A stretch of DNA of 36,011 bases, taken from positions 1 to 36,011 of the forward strand of contig JANXPR010000416.1 of assembly GCA_025357215.1 (NCBI GenBank). Reading direction: 5' to 3'. This DNA is from Acidobacteriaceae bacterium (GTDB lineage Bacteria > Acidobacteriota > Terriglobia > Terriglobales > Acidobacteriaceae). Positions 8,085 through 17,153 of this stretch are shown piece after piece. A model generated the notes under the pieces. It did no database searches, had not been told where the DNA came from, and worked only from the letters and a program-made list of their open reading frames with translations. Position numbers and translations under genes: made by a program. Within the stretch, counting starts at the first letter, position 1. Every line of letters begins with the position of its first letter.

Positions 8085-8330
8085 ATTGAGTAATACGCGC
8101 GCCGCTATCCTCCGGTTCCGTGCTTAGACTCTTAGAACATTGCTGTTTTCTTCGCTTGCTGCTCCGTCCTAATCTGCTGATTACGAACAACTTATCCAGA
8201 AGAGCCTCTTAAGTGTTAACTACTTAGGGTCTTCCCTTATTCCCGCGGTAACTTGCCCATCCGGACAAGGCACGGCAGAATGCCCTCAATCTTCACTCGA
8301 GAGTTGTGCCGCCGCTTCAAACGGATTTTT

Positions 8331-8352
8331 CAGGCTGATGTGGTTCAGCCTG
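8331..8352 (+). promoter_or_regulatory. Leader hairpin upstream of the collagen-like gene
   Basis: A perfect 8-bp inverted repeat, CAGGCTGA / TCAGCCTG, with a six-base loop lies 50 bases before the collagen-like start. It is not followed by a T run, so it is not a terminator. It could shape the 5' untranslated region of the mRNA. The rest of the 318-base gap (8085-8402) shows no gene and no promoter that I can defend. Confidence 0.3.
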
Positions 8353-8402
8353 GGCTCAGAAGACCAAAGGTCCCCTCAATCAGTAAAAGAAGAAGGATTT
8401 GA

Positions 8403-9401
8403 ATGATGCGACTCAGCAACATTTCGCGGAGCTTTGCTTCCACTGCAACACTGTTACTCTTCCTGACGCTCATCAGCGCACCCGGCATGGTTCGCGCTGA
8501 CGATAATGGCGACCAGAAAGCCCCGGTCATTGAGAAAGTTACCTTTACTTTTGATTCAGGCAACCCCAGCCCAGTGCAGATGGATATCTTCGGCCACGGC
8601 TTTGGCAACAGCTTGCCGCCGGTCGTGCTCCTGGACGGCCTGGACCAATCCGTCCACATCTTCACTGACACGCATATCACCGTGGCGCCGAACAAAATTG
8701 CTCCCGGTGGTTACGTTCTGCGCGTTACCCGTGCGGTCCTCCGCCGCGGCAAAGACAGCAAGGACGGCGGTGGTGATGATGACAGCCGTACCGGGCTGTT
8801 TGACGTAACCATTGGCGCCGTCGGCCCCAAAGGCGACAAAGGCGATCAAGGACCTAAAGGCGACAAGGGTGATACCGGCCCGCAAGGCGCTCAGGGCGCC
8901 AAAGGCGATAAGGGCGATAAGGGCGACAAAGGCGATACTGGACCGCAAGGCCAACAAGGTCCTCAGGGACCTGCTGGTCCGCAAGGACAGGCTGGCAAGA
9001 ATGGAACGAACGGAGCCAACGGAGCTCAAGGTCCGCAAGGCCCTCAAGGTCCAGTCGGGCCCCAAGGCCCCAAAGGTGATACCGGTCCGCAAGGGCCGCA
9101 AGGACCTCCGGGACCTTCCAGCAATCTCTTTGGCGCGAACACTCAAGGTGCCGTGGCAGGTAGCGGAGCCAGCTGCACCGTCGGCGAAATCATTCTTAGC
9201 GCCGGTAGCGTAACAGTAGGCGTGCCGGCCAACGGGCAAACTTTGCCAATTGCAACCAACGGGGCGTTGTTTAACGCGCTGGGAACCAGATTTGGAGGCG
9301 ACGGTAAAACTACGTTCGGCGTCCCGGATCTGAGGAACACCGCGCCCAACGGCCTGACTTACTCTATCTGCGATAGCGGCGTTATCGCCGTGAAGCGATA
9401 G
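8403..9401 (+). CDS. Secreted collagen-like protein with tail-collar-like C-terminus
   Basis: The protein has 332 residues. A signal peptide (residues 1-32, ending near GMVRA) is followed by a strand-rich domain (about 40-110) that looks like an IPT/TIG fold: [17 protein letters not shown], then APGGYVLRV. Next comes an Asp/Gly/Lys spacer, and then 34 uninterrupted Gly-X-Y triplets at residues 138-239 ([18 protein letters not shown]). The last 90 residues resemble the phage tail collar fold: [19 protein letters not shown], then [13 protein letters not shown] and FGVPDLRN. Such Gly-X-Y proteins fold into trimeric triple helices, with the collar domain as a plausible trimerisation knob. AAGAAGGA lies six bases before the ATG, and a strong terminator follows. 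It is likely a surface fibre. Proximity to the pilin operon is notable but does not prove a link. Confidence 0.85.
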   Translation: MMRLSNISRSFASTATLLLFLTLISAPGMVRADDNGDQKAPVIEKVTFTFDSGNPSPVQMDIFGHGFGNSLPPVVLLDGLDQSVHIFTDTHITVAPNKIAPGGYVLRVTRAVLRRGKDSKDGGGDDDSRTGLFDVTIGAVGPKGDKGDQGPKGDKGDTGPQGAQGAKGDKGDKGDKGDTGPQGQQGPQGPAGPQGQAGKNGTNGANGAQGPQGPQGPVGPQGPKGDTGPQGPQGPPGPSSNLFGANTQGAVAGSGASCTVGEIILSAGSVTVGVPANGQTLPIATNGALFNALGTRFGGDGKTTFGVPDLRNTAPNGLTYSICDSGVIAVKR

Positions 9402-9441
9402 ACCATTCATAAACTGCAAATCGCATTTTAAGTTTCAAACG

Positions 9442-9474
9442 AAAAGGCCCGCGTTGTCCGCGGGCCCTTTTTGT
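9442..9474 (+). terminator. Bidirectional terminator between collagen-like gene and fhs
   Basis: An 8-bp GC stem, GGCCCGCG / CGCGGGCC, with loop TTGTC is flanked by AAAA on the left and a T run on the right. It sits between two convergent genes and can serve both. Confidence 0.85.
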
Positions 9475-9589
9475 CTTGTCGCTGCGCTCCAAAAACCGCT
9501 TGAGCGGGCTGGATATTGGTCAGACTAATTTGCTCCTGTTGCAGCGGGCTCGGCGCGCGAGTCGGCCTCTCCCTTATTCTTCAAACCCT

Positions 9590-11203
9590 CTATATCCCGA
9601 TAATCTCGCCCTTTGCGTTTACGTCCACGCTCGCCGCGCGCGAAACTTTAGGCAATCCGGGCATCAGCATCATGTTGCCGGAGATCACCACAACAAATCC
9701 TGCGCCTGCGGAAAGAGACGCGTCCGTCACGTTGAGCGTCCATCCAGAAGGCGCTCCCAGCATCTTGGGATTGTCCGTGAACGAGTACTGCGTCTTGGCG
9801 ATGCACACTGGCAGCTTGCCAAAACCCCAGTCCTTGAACTGTTGCAGCTTGGCTTTTGCTTTGTCGCTCAGATTGACGCCTGCTGCGCCGTAGATGTTGG
9901 TGGCAACTTTGGCAATCTTGTCTTCTAGCGCGTCTTCGAGCGTGTAGATCGGCTGGACATTGGGGCTCGGGTTCTTGTCGATCGTCTCCACAACTTTCTG
10001 CGCCAGCGCCATGGCCCCTTCGCCACCTTTGGCAAAAGCTTCACTCAACGCAAATTCAGCGCCGTGCTGCGCGCAGTAGTCGGCCATGCGCTTCAGGTCG
10101 GCATCGGTGTCGTTGGGGAAGCGGTTGATCGCCACCACCACCGGCACACCGAAACGTTGCATGTTCTGGATGTGACGAGCCAGGTTCGGGAAACCTTTCT
10201 CCAGATCGCCTTCACCTTGGTTGCGCAAACTTTGCACCGTGGTGACCAGAACGGCGCAGGCCGGAGCGATTCCGGACGAGCGCATCACAATATCAAAATA
10301 CTTTTCCGCGCCCAGGTCGGCGGCGAATCCGGCTTCGTTCACCACGTAGTCGGCCAGCCGCACACCCATCATTTGCGAAATAATGCTGCTGGTGCCGTGC
10401 GCTATGTTGCCGAACGGCCCAGTGTGCACCATGGCCGGCGTGCCTTCCGTGGTCTGCACCAGGTTGGGAAGGATCGCGTCCGTCAGCAGGGCCATCATGG
10501 CGCCGCTGGCGCTCAGGTCTTTAGCGCGGATCGGTTTGCCTGATTTGGAAACGCCTACGATAATCGAATCGAGCCGGTGGCGCAGATCTTCAAGACCGTT
10601 GGCCAAGGCCATCACGGCCATCACTTCTGACGCCGCCGTGATCACGAAACCTGTTTGGCGGGTGGGCCCGCCCTTTTTCTCGCCAATTTCCACGGTGATG
10701 CGCCGCAGCGCGCGGTCATTCATGTCCATGGCGCGCGGCCAGGTGATCTGGTCAGGATCAAGCTGCAGATCGTTGCCGTGGAAAAGATGGGCGTCCACCA
10801 GCGCGGCCAAGAGATTGTGGGCCGACGTGATGGCGTGAAAATCTCCGTGAAAGTGCAGATTGATTTTCTGGCTCGGCTCGATCTGCGACTTGCCTCCGCC
10901 GGCGGCTCCGCCCTTCATGCCGAATACCGGACCGAGCGAAGGTTCGCGGGAGGTGATGATGGTCCTACGGCCAATACGTTCCAGTCCTTGCGTGAGACCA
11001 ATGGACGTAACGGTCTTACCTTCACCCGACGCCGTGGGTGTGGTGGCTGTTACCAGAATCAGCTTTCCGCGCTTGGGAAACTTCGGGTCAGCGAGCAAGC
11101 CCAGGTTCAGCTTGGCGCCGTGACGGCCCAGCGGTTCGTAGTGGCTTTCAGGCAGATTGAGCTTGCCCGCAATGGTTTGGATCGGCAGTAAATTTTGGCT
11201 CAT
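9590..11203 (-). CDS. fhs: Formate-tetrahydrofolate ligase
   Basis: This 537-residue enzyme joins formate to tetrahydrofolate with ATP to give 10-formyl-tetrahydrofolate in the cytoplasm. The nucleotide-binding loop TPTASGEGKT is at residues 55-64, preceded by LILVTATTP. Further family blocks are LREPSLGPVFGMKGGAAGGG (here with SREP), the HFHGDFHAITSAHNLL motif, GNIAHGTSS, and the C-terminal VNAKGEIIGI. The length is close to the usual 550-560. It stands alone, convergent with the collagen-like gene. Its product feeds purine synthesis and serine/glycine one-carbon exchange. It could also handle one-carbon units released by the demethylation genes proposed at 28-35 kb, although it is not linked to them by operon. 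Confidence 0.97.
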   Translation of the reverse strand: MSQNLLPIQTIAGKLNLPESHYEPLGRHGAKLNLGLLADPKFPKRGKLILVTATTPTASGEGKTVTSIGLTQGLERIGRRTIITSREPSLGPVFGMKGGAAGGGKSQIEPSQKINLHFHGDFHAITSAHNLLAALVDAHLFHGNDLQLDPDQITWPRAMDMNDRALRRITVEIGEKKGGPTRQTGFVITAASEVMAVMALANGLEDLRHRLDSIIVGVSKSGKPIRAKDLSASGAMMALLTDAILPNLVQTTEGTPAMVHTGPFGNIAHGTSSIISQMMGVRLADYVVNEAGFAADLGAEKYFDIVMRSSGIAPACAVLVTTVQSLRNQGEGDLEKGFPNLARHIQNMQRFGVPVVVAINRFPNDTDADLKRMADYCAQHGAEFALSEAFAKGGEGAMALAQKVVETIDKNPSPNVQPIYTLEDALEDKIAKVATNIYGAAGVNLSDKAKAKLQQFKDWGFGKLPVCIAKTQYSFTDNPKMLGAPSGWTLNVTDASLSAGAGFVVVISGNMMLMPGLPKVSRAASVDVNAKGEIIGI

Positions 11204-11423
11204 ATAGGCAAACGGACGAGTCTACATGTTCCCACGCAAGGCCAGCAAGGCCCATGTTGATACTCGTGTTGTTCCTGCGGTCACGTTGGTGAAGCAGCGG
11301 CAACCTAAGAGGCACACAATCAACGGCTTGTTGGCTGGACAGCAGAATGTTCTCGGCGCAGTGGCTTGCGATATTTCACGGTCACGACAAGGAAGTGGTA
11401 ACCTTATTAGAGTTCTTTTCTGA

Positions 11424-11500
11424 GCACCCGTAGTTCAGTGGATCAGAACGCTCGCCTCCGAAGCGAGAGGTCGCAGGTTCGAGTCCTGCCGGGTGCGCCA
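11424..11500 (+). tRNA. tRNA-Arg (anticodon CCG)
   Basis: The 77-base gene folds into a full cloverleaf. The acceptor stem is GCACCCG / CGGGTGC, the discriminator is G, and CCA is encoded. The anticodon stem CTCGC / GCGAG has loop CTCCGAA, giving anticodon CCG for codon CGG. The T arm carries GGTTCGAGTCC and the D arm AGTTCAGTGGATCAGA. The gap from fhs (11204-11423) shows no gene. Confidence 0.95.
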
Positions 11501-11525
11501 TTCCTCACGGTCGACTGGCAATTCT

Positions 11526-12410
11526 TCACATGGTCAAATTAGGCGTCTTCAATTCAGCGCCCGCGATCATCGTTGCATGCTCCGGATAAACCAGGGTTTC
11601 TCCGCTCGAAAACGCCGGCGCCACCGGCAACGCCGCGATCAATTTGCGGGTGTACGCATGCAACGGGTTAGTAAAGAGCTCGGCCGTTTTGCGGCACTCA
11701 ACGATCTCCCCCTGGGACATCACTGCCACGCGATGGCTGATCTTGGCCACCGAAAGAAGATCATGCGAAATATAAAGGATGCTCATCCCCAGCTTCCTGC
11801 TCAGACTTGAAAACAATTCCAACACTTCTGACTGGATAATGATGTCCAGCGCGCTGGTTGGTTCGTCGGCAATCAGCAGCGGCGGACGATGCAGCACAGC
11901 CATGGCGATGAGCACGCGCTGGGCCTGGCCCACGCTGAGTTGCGCGGGGTATTGCCGCAGAAATGTTTCGTCCGCCGGAAGGCTTACACTTTCCAGGGCT
12001 CCGAGAACGGCGCGCGTACATTCTTCGCGTGTGGTGCGCCGGTGAATATTCCATGCTTCTTCCATCTGCGTGCGGATCCGCAGCGCTGGGTTCAAGGAAG
12101 AAATAGGACTCTGCGATACCAACGCAATCTCTTTTCCTCTCAGACCACGCATTTCTTTCTCTTTCAGCGGCAGCAAATCGCGACCATTGAATTGAATGGA
12201 ACCCGACATCTTGCCGCCTTTAAGAAAAAGCAGCTTCAGGATGGCCAGAGCCATGGTGCTCTTGCCGCATCCGCTCTGTCCTACCAGTCCCAGAATCTCT
12301 CGCGGACGCACGTCGAGCGCGAGGTCACGCAAGACCGCGGGACGTCCTGGATAGCTGGCCGAGAGGCGGAGCGACAAAACTGGTTGGGCGTTCATAAGAA
12401 GTTCTGGCAT
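11526..12410 (-). CDS. Peptide/nickel-type ABC importer ATPase (DppD/OppD-like)
   Basis: This 294-residue protein powers the importer encoded by the next three genes. Walker A is GQSGCGKST, the Q-loop is ALVSQSP, Walker B is LLIADEPTSALD and the switch region is ISHD. The signature motif reads LSVGQ rather than LSGGQ. The C-terminal tail (LFTNPLHAYTRKLIAALP) is the typical oligopeptide/dipeptide ATPase extension. No Cys cluster is obvious in that tail, although many relatives have an iron-sulfur site there. It is translationally coupled to the binding protein gene by a TAATG overlap. Only one ATPase is present, whereas most Dpp/Opp systems use a D/F pair, so it either acts as a homodimer or has a partner elsewhere. 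Confidence 0.9.
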   Translation of the reverse strand: MPELLMNAQPVLSLRLSASYPGRPAVLRDLALDVRPREILGLVGQSGCGKSTMALAILKLLFLKGGKMSGSIQFNGRDLLPLKEKEMRGLRGKEIALVSQSPISSLNPALRIRTQMEEAWNIHRRTTREECTRAVLGALESVSLPADETFLRQYPAQLSVGQAQRVLIAMAVLHRPPLLIADEPTSALDIIIQSEVLELFSSLSRKLGMSILYISHDLLSVAKISHRVAVMSQGEIVECRKTAELFTNPLHAYTRKLIAALPVAPAFSSGETLVYPEHATMIAGAELKTPNLTM

Positions 12411-14041
12411 TAGCGGTTCTGTGCTACCTCACTGCCGAGCGACAGCTGATCAATGTTCCAATACACCTGCGGCCGCAAAACTACCGGGTGCGCGTTGCGT
12501 AGGTTCTTAGACACCGCCGACATCGCGTTCTTGTTCACCAGATAGATGAACGGTTCCTGCTGCCACACAATTTCCTGCACGCGGTCAACGGCTTGCTTGC
12601 GCTTCTTCTGGTCGAGCGTGGACGCCTGGGCCCGCATCAGCTTGTCAATCTCCGCTTCCCATGTGGTGGCTGGAGTTTTCTGCTCCGGGTTCCACTGGTG
12701 CTGCTCCGCCGAACTCAGCCAGACATTCATTTGCGAATTGGGGTCAAGATCGTTGTTCACCAATCCCAGCAATGAAGCCTCGTAGTCAAACGTCCGCGTG
12801 ATGCGCTCAATCAGAGACGGGAAATCCAGCGTGACCACGTTCAACCGGATTCCGATCCCAGCGAGGTCCTGCTGGATCATGGTCGCCATGCGTTCGCGAT
12901 ATTTATTGCCGGCATTGGTGATGATGGAAAACTCCACCGCATGTCCTTCGCGATCGCGAAGCACGCCATTTTGCAGGCGAAATCCATCGTTAGCCAGCAT
13001 CTGCAATGCGGCCTTCTGGTCAAAAGCATGCGGCTGGAGCTTGGCGTTGAACCAGACTTTGTTCGCGGGAGATACCCAGCTCACCGCAGGTTGCGCGTGT
13101 CCGCGAAAGACCACACGCGCCAGATCTTCACGGTTAATGGAGTTGGAGATCGCCCGGCGGAAATTCGTGGAAGTAAACCACGCTTTCTTGTACGCCGGCA
13201 GCGGCGAAGATGCTACCTGGTTAAACCACATCTGTTCGGAATCGAGCGAAACGCCGGCTTCGGTCACCGTGCCCGGCGCCTGCGCTGCCAACTTGTCAAA
13301 ATATTCCGGATCCACTGCGTTGATGAAGTCAATTTCACCGCGTACCAGGCGGAGCATCTCAACGTCACGGTTCTGCTGGATATCCAGACGAACAGAATTG
13401 ATATATGGCAACTGGACACCAGCGGCATCGTGCTTCCAGTAATTCGGGTTACGTTTCAGCAACAAATAAGAACCGGCTTTGTTCTCGGCTACATAATAAG
13501 GTCCGAGCACTGCCATCTCTTTCTTGGGTGAAGACGCGGACATGATCGCGACCTGATCAAAAAGCTTGTCCAGTCCGACGACCGGTGCCGGAAAGATGAC
13601 AGTAACCCGGTCCTTGGCTTCCACCTTGGTGATGACTTTGCCTTCGGCCGAACGGAATGAATCTCCGGTAGGCGAGTGCAGTGCGGGGTCCATCAACTGT
13701 TGCATGGTATAAGCGACATCGTCGGCAGAGAACGCCGTGCCGTCAGAAAAGTGCACGCCAGCGCGAAGCTTGAAGCTAATCGTCTTCCCTTCTTCACTGA
13801 CTTTCCACGAAGTCGCCAACTCGGGCTCCAATTGCTGAGTAAGCCGGTTCAAGCGCATCAGCACGCCGCCGGTGAGATAACGCACGGTTTCGGACGACTC
13901 ATCGGCCATCAATACCGGGTTCAACGTTTTGGGCTCCGAATGCAAGCAGAACCGCAGCTGGCTTCCGGATTGCGCGAAGGCCGCACCGGTGACCGCAACG
14001 AATAAAAGTAAAACTCCAAGACGAACCAGACGTTGTCTCAT
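12410..14041 (-). CDS. ABC importer substrate-binding protein, family 5
   Basis: The protein has 543 residues from the ATG at 14041, chosen because AGGAG lies eight bases upstream and the product then begins with a good signal peptide (MRQRLVRLGVLLLFVAVTG, ending AFAQ). A start 13 codons earlier would put a polar stretch in front. Family features are LRFCLHSEPKTLNPVL at the mature N-terminus, TSWKVSEEGKTISFKLRAGV, HFSDGTAFSADDVAYT, and LKRNPNYW. These identify the DppA/OppA/NikA family, which binds peptides or other small solutes in the periplasm. The cargo cannot be told from sequence. The start overlaps the permease stop by four bases (ATGA), and the stop overlaps the ATPase start. Confidence 0.92.
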   Translation of the reverse strand: MRQRLVRLGVLLLFVAVTGAAFAQSGSQLRFCLHSEPKTLNPVLMADESSETVRYLTGGVLMRLNRLTQQLEPELATSWKVSEEGKTISFKLRAGVHFSDGTAFSADDVAYTMQQLMDPALHSPTGDSFRSAEGKVITKVEAKDRVTVIFPAPVVGLDKLFDQVAIMSASSPKKEMAVLGPYYVAENKAGSYLLLKRNPNYWKHDAAGVQLPYINSVRLDIQQNRDVEMLRLVRGEIDFINAVDPEYFDKLAAQAPGTVTEAGVSLDSEQMWFNQVASSPLPAYKKAWFTSTNFRRAISNSINREDLARVVFRGHAQPAVSWVSPANKVWFNAKLQPHAFDQKAALQMLANDGFRLQNGVLRDREGHAVEFSIITNAGNKYRERMATMIQQDLAGIGIRLNVVTLDFPSLIERITRTFDYEASLLGLVNNDLDPNSQMNVWLSSAEQHQWNPEQKTPATTWEAEIDKLMRAQASTLDQKKRKQAVDRVQEIVWQQEPFIYLVNKNAMSAVSKNLRNAHPVVLRPQVYWNIDQLSLGSEVAQNR

Positions 14042-14844
14042 ACAGAAAGCTCCTGTTTTTTCATAGCAAGGTGAAAGCAACTAACGACGGCGATCAATAG
14101 AACTAAAGGAACGAATTGCCAGGGCTGAGAGGAAAGAGGCGAGAAGCTTTCCAGCTCACGCAGCAGGCTACCCCAGGACGGAAGCGGCTCCGCCACGCCC
14201 AGACCAAGAGCACCCAGGTTGGCCTCCGCAAGAATGAAGACCGGCACGGCGATCCAAAATTGTGCGTAAAGTACCGGTTTCAAGTTGGGAACAATATGCC
14301 GCCACAACAGCCGGAAGCCGCCGCTGCCGGAAGCGCGCGCGCGCAGAATGAAATCCGACTGGCAAAACGTGCGGGCGTCGGCACAGATCACGCGCGCAGC
14401 CGCGGCCCATCCCAGGCAGCCGAGCAAGGCAAAAGTGATCAACACGGACGTAAACGGCGCAGTGTTCAAAGGCAGCAGAGCGCGTACGGTAATCAACAAA
14501 AACAGCCAGGGCAAAGACAGAAATAAATCCGTCGCGGCCATCACGCAACGCTCGAGCCATCCGCCAACGAACCCCGCCGTCCCACCAATTAGCGCGGCCA
14601 GAATGCTGGCCAGCAACGCGGCTGCGGGGGCCAGCAAGAGAGAAACGCGCGTACCGTAAAGCACGCGGGAAAAACGGTCGCGGCCCAGAGAGTCCGTACC
14701 CAGAAGATGCTGGTGCGAAGGCGCGGCGTCCGGAACGTCACGAAACTGGCGGGCGTAAGGCGCAGGCGCGACAAAGTCCGCGAACAAGCACGCGGCGGAT
14801 ACCACGACCAGAAAAGCCAAAGCTGTGATGCGGGCCACCTTCAT
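14038..14844 (-). CDS. ABC importer permease, DppC/OppC-like
   Basis: This 268-residue inner-membrane protein has an N-terminal helix (RITALAFLVVVSAACLFADF) followed by the DppC hallmark HLLGTDSLGRDRFSRVLYGTRVSL. About five more membrane segments follow. The ATPase-coupling (EAA) loop is visible as DFILRARASGSGGFRLLWRHIVPN. The motif LGLGVAEPLPSWGSLLRE matches the conserved LGLGxxxPxPxWGxml block. The gene overlaps the DppB-like gene upstream and the binding-protein gene downstream, each by ATGA, so all four are one transcript. Confidence 0.9.
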   Translation of the reverse strand: MKVARITALAFLVVVSAACLFADFVAPAPYARQFRDVPDAAPSHQHLLGTDSLGRDRFSRVLYGTRVSLLLAPAAALLASILAALIGGTAGFVGGWLERCVMAATDLFLSLPWLFLLITVRALLPLNTAPFTSVLITFALLGCLGWAAAARVICADARTFCQSDFILRARASGSGGFRLLWRHIVPNLKPVLYAQFWIAVPVFILAEANLGALGLGVAEPLPSWGSLLRELESFSPLSSQPWQFVPLVLLIAVVSCFHLAMKKQELSV

Positions 14845-15731
14845 ACTGCACCTGCCCGCGCCGAATTGCCCAACAGGTCAGACGCAGAGTTGGCCACCAG
14901 CGTGACCGCGGTGACAACCATGGTTAAGTTCACCAGCAGTTCCAGGTCGCGACCGAGAGCGGCCTTCCATGCAAGTTGTCCAATGCCCGGCAGATCGCAG
15001 AGGGCTTCCACGGGAATGGCAGCGGCGAACGCAACACTCACAGAGACTCCGGCCAAAGCCAGCAACTGCGGCGCGGCCACGGGAAGCACGTGCCACAGCA
15101 GCACCCTGGTTCCGCCTAATCCTTTTGCTCTTGCCGTTAACACGTGCGGCATGGCCGCAGTGCGCGCAAGCAAATTTCGCGCGTAGCGGAAGATCTTGGG
15201 AAACACGATCAACCCTAGCACTAACCGCGCTGGCGCCTGAGCGATCACAAATAAAATCGCCATCACCGCCGCGGGTACACAAAGCAAGACTCCGGCCAAC
15301 AAGCTGCCGAACAAGTCGACAAACCAGCTTCGTGACATCACGGACGCCAGCGCCAGCGTAAGGCCAAGGGTCCACGCCAGAGCCAATCCCAGTCCCACGG
15401 ACTTAAGTGTTTCCGGCAAGCGATCCTTAAGAAGCTGAGTGACGGGTTGCTGCAACGTGCGTGAAGTTCCGAGGTCGCCGTGAAGTAACCGTCCTAGGTA
15501 ACGAACATAAAATCCTGCCAGACTGTCTTGACTGGAACGCGATTGCCGCAACGCCTGCATGCTCTGCTGGCTTAAACGGCTGTCGAGGTCAGATTCGTCC
15601 GTGCCGAAGCCGGGCGCCACGCGGACGAGCGTTGCTCCCAGAAAGCCGCCGAGCAACAAGATGACCGCCAACCTGGTCGCGTGCACGGCGACCGTGCGTG
15701 TTGCGCTCCGAGCTGACGATGAGGAATTCAT
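14841..15731 (-). CDS. ABC importer permease, DppB/OppB-like
   Basis: This 296-residue inner-membrane protein is the first gene of the importer operon. It has an N-terminal helix, a periplasmic region with the block GFYVRYLGRLLHGDLGTSRT (equivalent to the conserved YxxxLxxxLxGDLGxS of DppB) and several membrane helices. The coupling loop is VLTARAKGLGGTRVLLWHVLP, and near the end DLPGIGQLAWKAALGRDLEL matches the conserved PGxGxLxxxAixxRDxPv block. It starts 30 bases after the GGDEF gene, so read-through from that gene is possible. AAGGAG lies about 22 bases before the ATG, too far to be ideal. Confidence 0.9.
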   Translation of the reverse strand: MNSSSSARSATRTVAVHATRLAVILLLGGFLGATLVRVAPGFGTDESDLDSRLSQQSMQALRQSRSSQDSLAGFYVRYLGRLLHGDLGTSRTLQQPVTQLLKDRLPETLKSVGLGLALAWTLGLTLALASVMSRSWFVDLFGSLLAGVLLCVPAAVMAILFVIAQAPARLVLGLIVFPKIFRYARNLLARTAAMPHVLTARAKGLGGTRVLLWHVLPVAAPQLLALAGVSVSVAFAAAIPVEALCDLPGIGQLAWKAALGRDLELLVNLTMVVTAVTLVANSASDLLGNSARAGAV

Positions 15732-15761
15732 TGAGGTTGGTTTCGGTTTCTCAACTCCTTA

Positions 15762-17153
15762 TTACAAGGTGGGTTGTACAGGAGCTTGCGCCAGTTGTGC
15801 CGCAGCCACCACCGGGTCAGTTTGCGCGTGGTGTTGCTGTTTCACGGAATACATTTTTCTATCGGCTTCAGCCAGCAGGCGCTCGGCGTCCACGCCGTCT
15901 TGCGGATAAAAAGCAGTGCCCATGCTCAAGGACAACAAATTCTTTCCGCACACTTGCTGTCCGGCTTGTTGTGCCAGAGAATTCAGCAGTACTGCCTTCT
16001 CTTTCACCGCCGCCGGCGTAATATTGGGAGCGATTACCACGAACTCGTCGCCGCCCATGCGGGCCACGTAGTCGTACTCGCGGCATACGTCGCGCACCAG
16101 CCGCGCAAAAATCTTCAGGGTCTTGTCGCCTTCCAGGTGGCCGTAGGAATCGTTGATCTGTTTGAATCCGTTGAGATCGCACACCATCACGGCAACTGTG
16201 GAATTTTCGCGTTTACAACGCGCCAGTTCCTGGTCCAGATGCATGAACAAGGACCGGGCATTGGGCAAGCCGGTGAGGTAATCAGTGGTGGCGGAATTTT
16301 CCGCGAGACGGAACTTCAGAGCATTTTCGATCGAGAGCGCCACTTTCGCGGTGATGGCCTGCAACACTCGCACGTGGTCCTTGGCAAAAGCGTCAGGCTC
16401 AATCTGGTACAGCGCCAGCACTCCTACCAGGCCTTTCAAACCTTCCAAGGGGATGGCCAAAGCAGACTTCAGTTCCACGGTGCGTTTGGGATCGTCAGCA
16501 TAGCCGGGCTCCACCATGGGATTGCCATTGATGATGGCTTTTGCGTTCTGCGCTACCCAACCGCAGAGACCTTCGCCAACAGGAATGGTCAGCGATGAAA
16601 ACACGCGGAAGTTGTCGCCACTTACGAACTCGGGAACCAGCATGTCGCCCTTGAGCACATAGGTGACGAACGCATCGTACGGAATCAGCTTACGCAGCTT
16701 CACGGAAACCAGGGAGAGCGTTTCGTCCAGACTCAGTGAGCTGCCCAGTCCCTGGCCGAGTTCAAAGAGCGTTTGTGCTTCCTGTTGTGCGGAAGCAATT
16801 GATGCCAGGAAATCTCTCTGTCCGCCTGAGCGCGAAGCGGTGCTTTCAAATCCGGCCGCTGGCTTCTCGCCGCGTTCAACTTTATAAGGCGCAGGACTTT
16901 TCAACTCCTCGCCTTCACCCAGACTGCTAAGCGCCAGGCGCTCCAGTTCCACGTAGCGGCGCCGCAGTATGTCCACGATCTTCGGATCGAATGAGACTCC
17001 GGCTTCCGATACAACTTCTTGAATCACTTTATCCAGCGGCAGGGCCTTGCGGTACTGGCGGTCGGTGGCCATGGCGTCAAAGCAATCCACGGTGGAAAGA
17101 ATGCGCGCGCCGATGGGGATCTCTTCGCCTTTAAGTCCGGTCCCCGCGCGCAT
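15762..17153 (-). CDS. GAF-GGDEF diguanylate cyclase with truncated HD-GYP domain
   Basis: This 463-residue protein probably makes cyclic di-GMP. The first 65 residues are only the end of an HD-GYP domain: GLKGEEIPIGARILSTVDCF, then AMATDRQYRKAL and FDPKIVDIL. The HD and GYP metal residues that should precede GLKGEE are missing. A GAF domain covers about residues 120-270 (IPVGEGLCGWVAQNAKAII, ALAIPLEG). The GGDEF domain covers about 290-440, with DYLTGLPNAR, MGGDEFVVIA and an intact inhibitory site (REYD five residues before GGDEF). Homology breaks near 17,142, exactly where an opposed PilZ gene starts to match. No ribosome site precedes the ATG, and a stop lies just upstream. The cyclase half looks functional; the gene is best read as 5'-truncated. 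Confidence 0.8.
   Translation of the reverse strand: MRAGTGLKGEEIPIGARILSTVDCFDAMATDRQYRKALPLDKVIQEVVSEAGVSFDPKIVDILRRRYVELERLALSSLGEGEELKSPAPYKVERGEKPAAGFESTASRSGGQRDFLASIASAQQEAQTLFELGQGLGSSLSLDETLSLVSVKLRKLIPYDAFVTYVLKGDMLVPEFVSGDNFRVFSSLTIPVGEGLCGWVAQNAKAIINGNPMVEPGYADDPKRTVELKSALAIPLEGLKGLVGVLALYQIEPDAFAKDHVRVLQAITAKVALSIENALKFRLAENSATTDYLTGLPNARSLFMHLDQELARCKRENSTVAVMVCDLNGFKQINDSYGHLEGDKTLKIFARLVRDVCREYDYVARMGGDEFVVIAPNITPAAVKEKAVLLNSLAQQAGQQVCGKNLLSLSMGTAFYPQDGVDAERLLAEADRKMYSVKQQHHAQTDPVVAAAQLAQAPVQPTL

Noticed and set aside
8085-8402. Riboswitch (cyclic-di-GMP type) upstream of the collagen-like gene
   Set aside because: Only a simple hairpin is visible; I could not find the conserved core of a known class.
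8556-9419. 287-codon minus-strand frame over the collagen-like gene
   Set aside because: Leu/Arg/Ala-rich pattern is the antisense image of Gly-X-Y codons.
17047-17112. N-terminal part of the PilZ open frame
   Set aside because: Antisense to HD-GYP coding sequence; not PilZ-like, so a start at 17047 is not credible as the native one.
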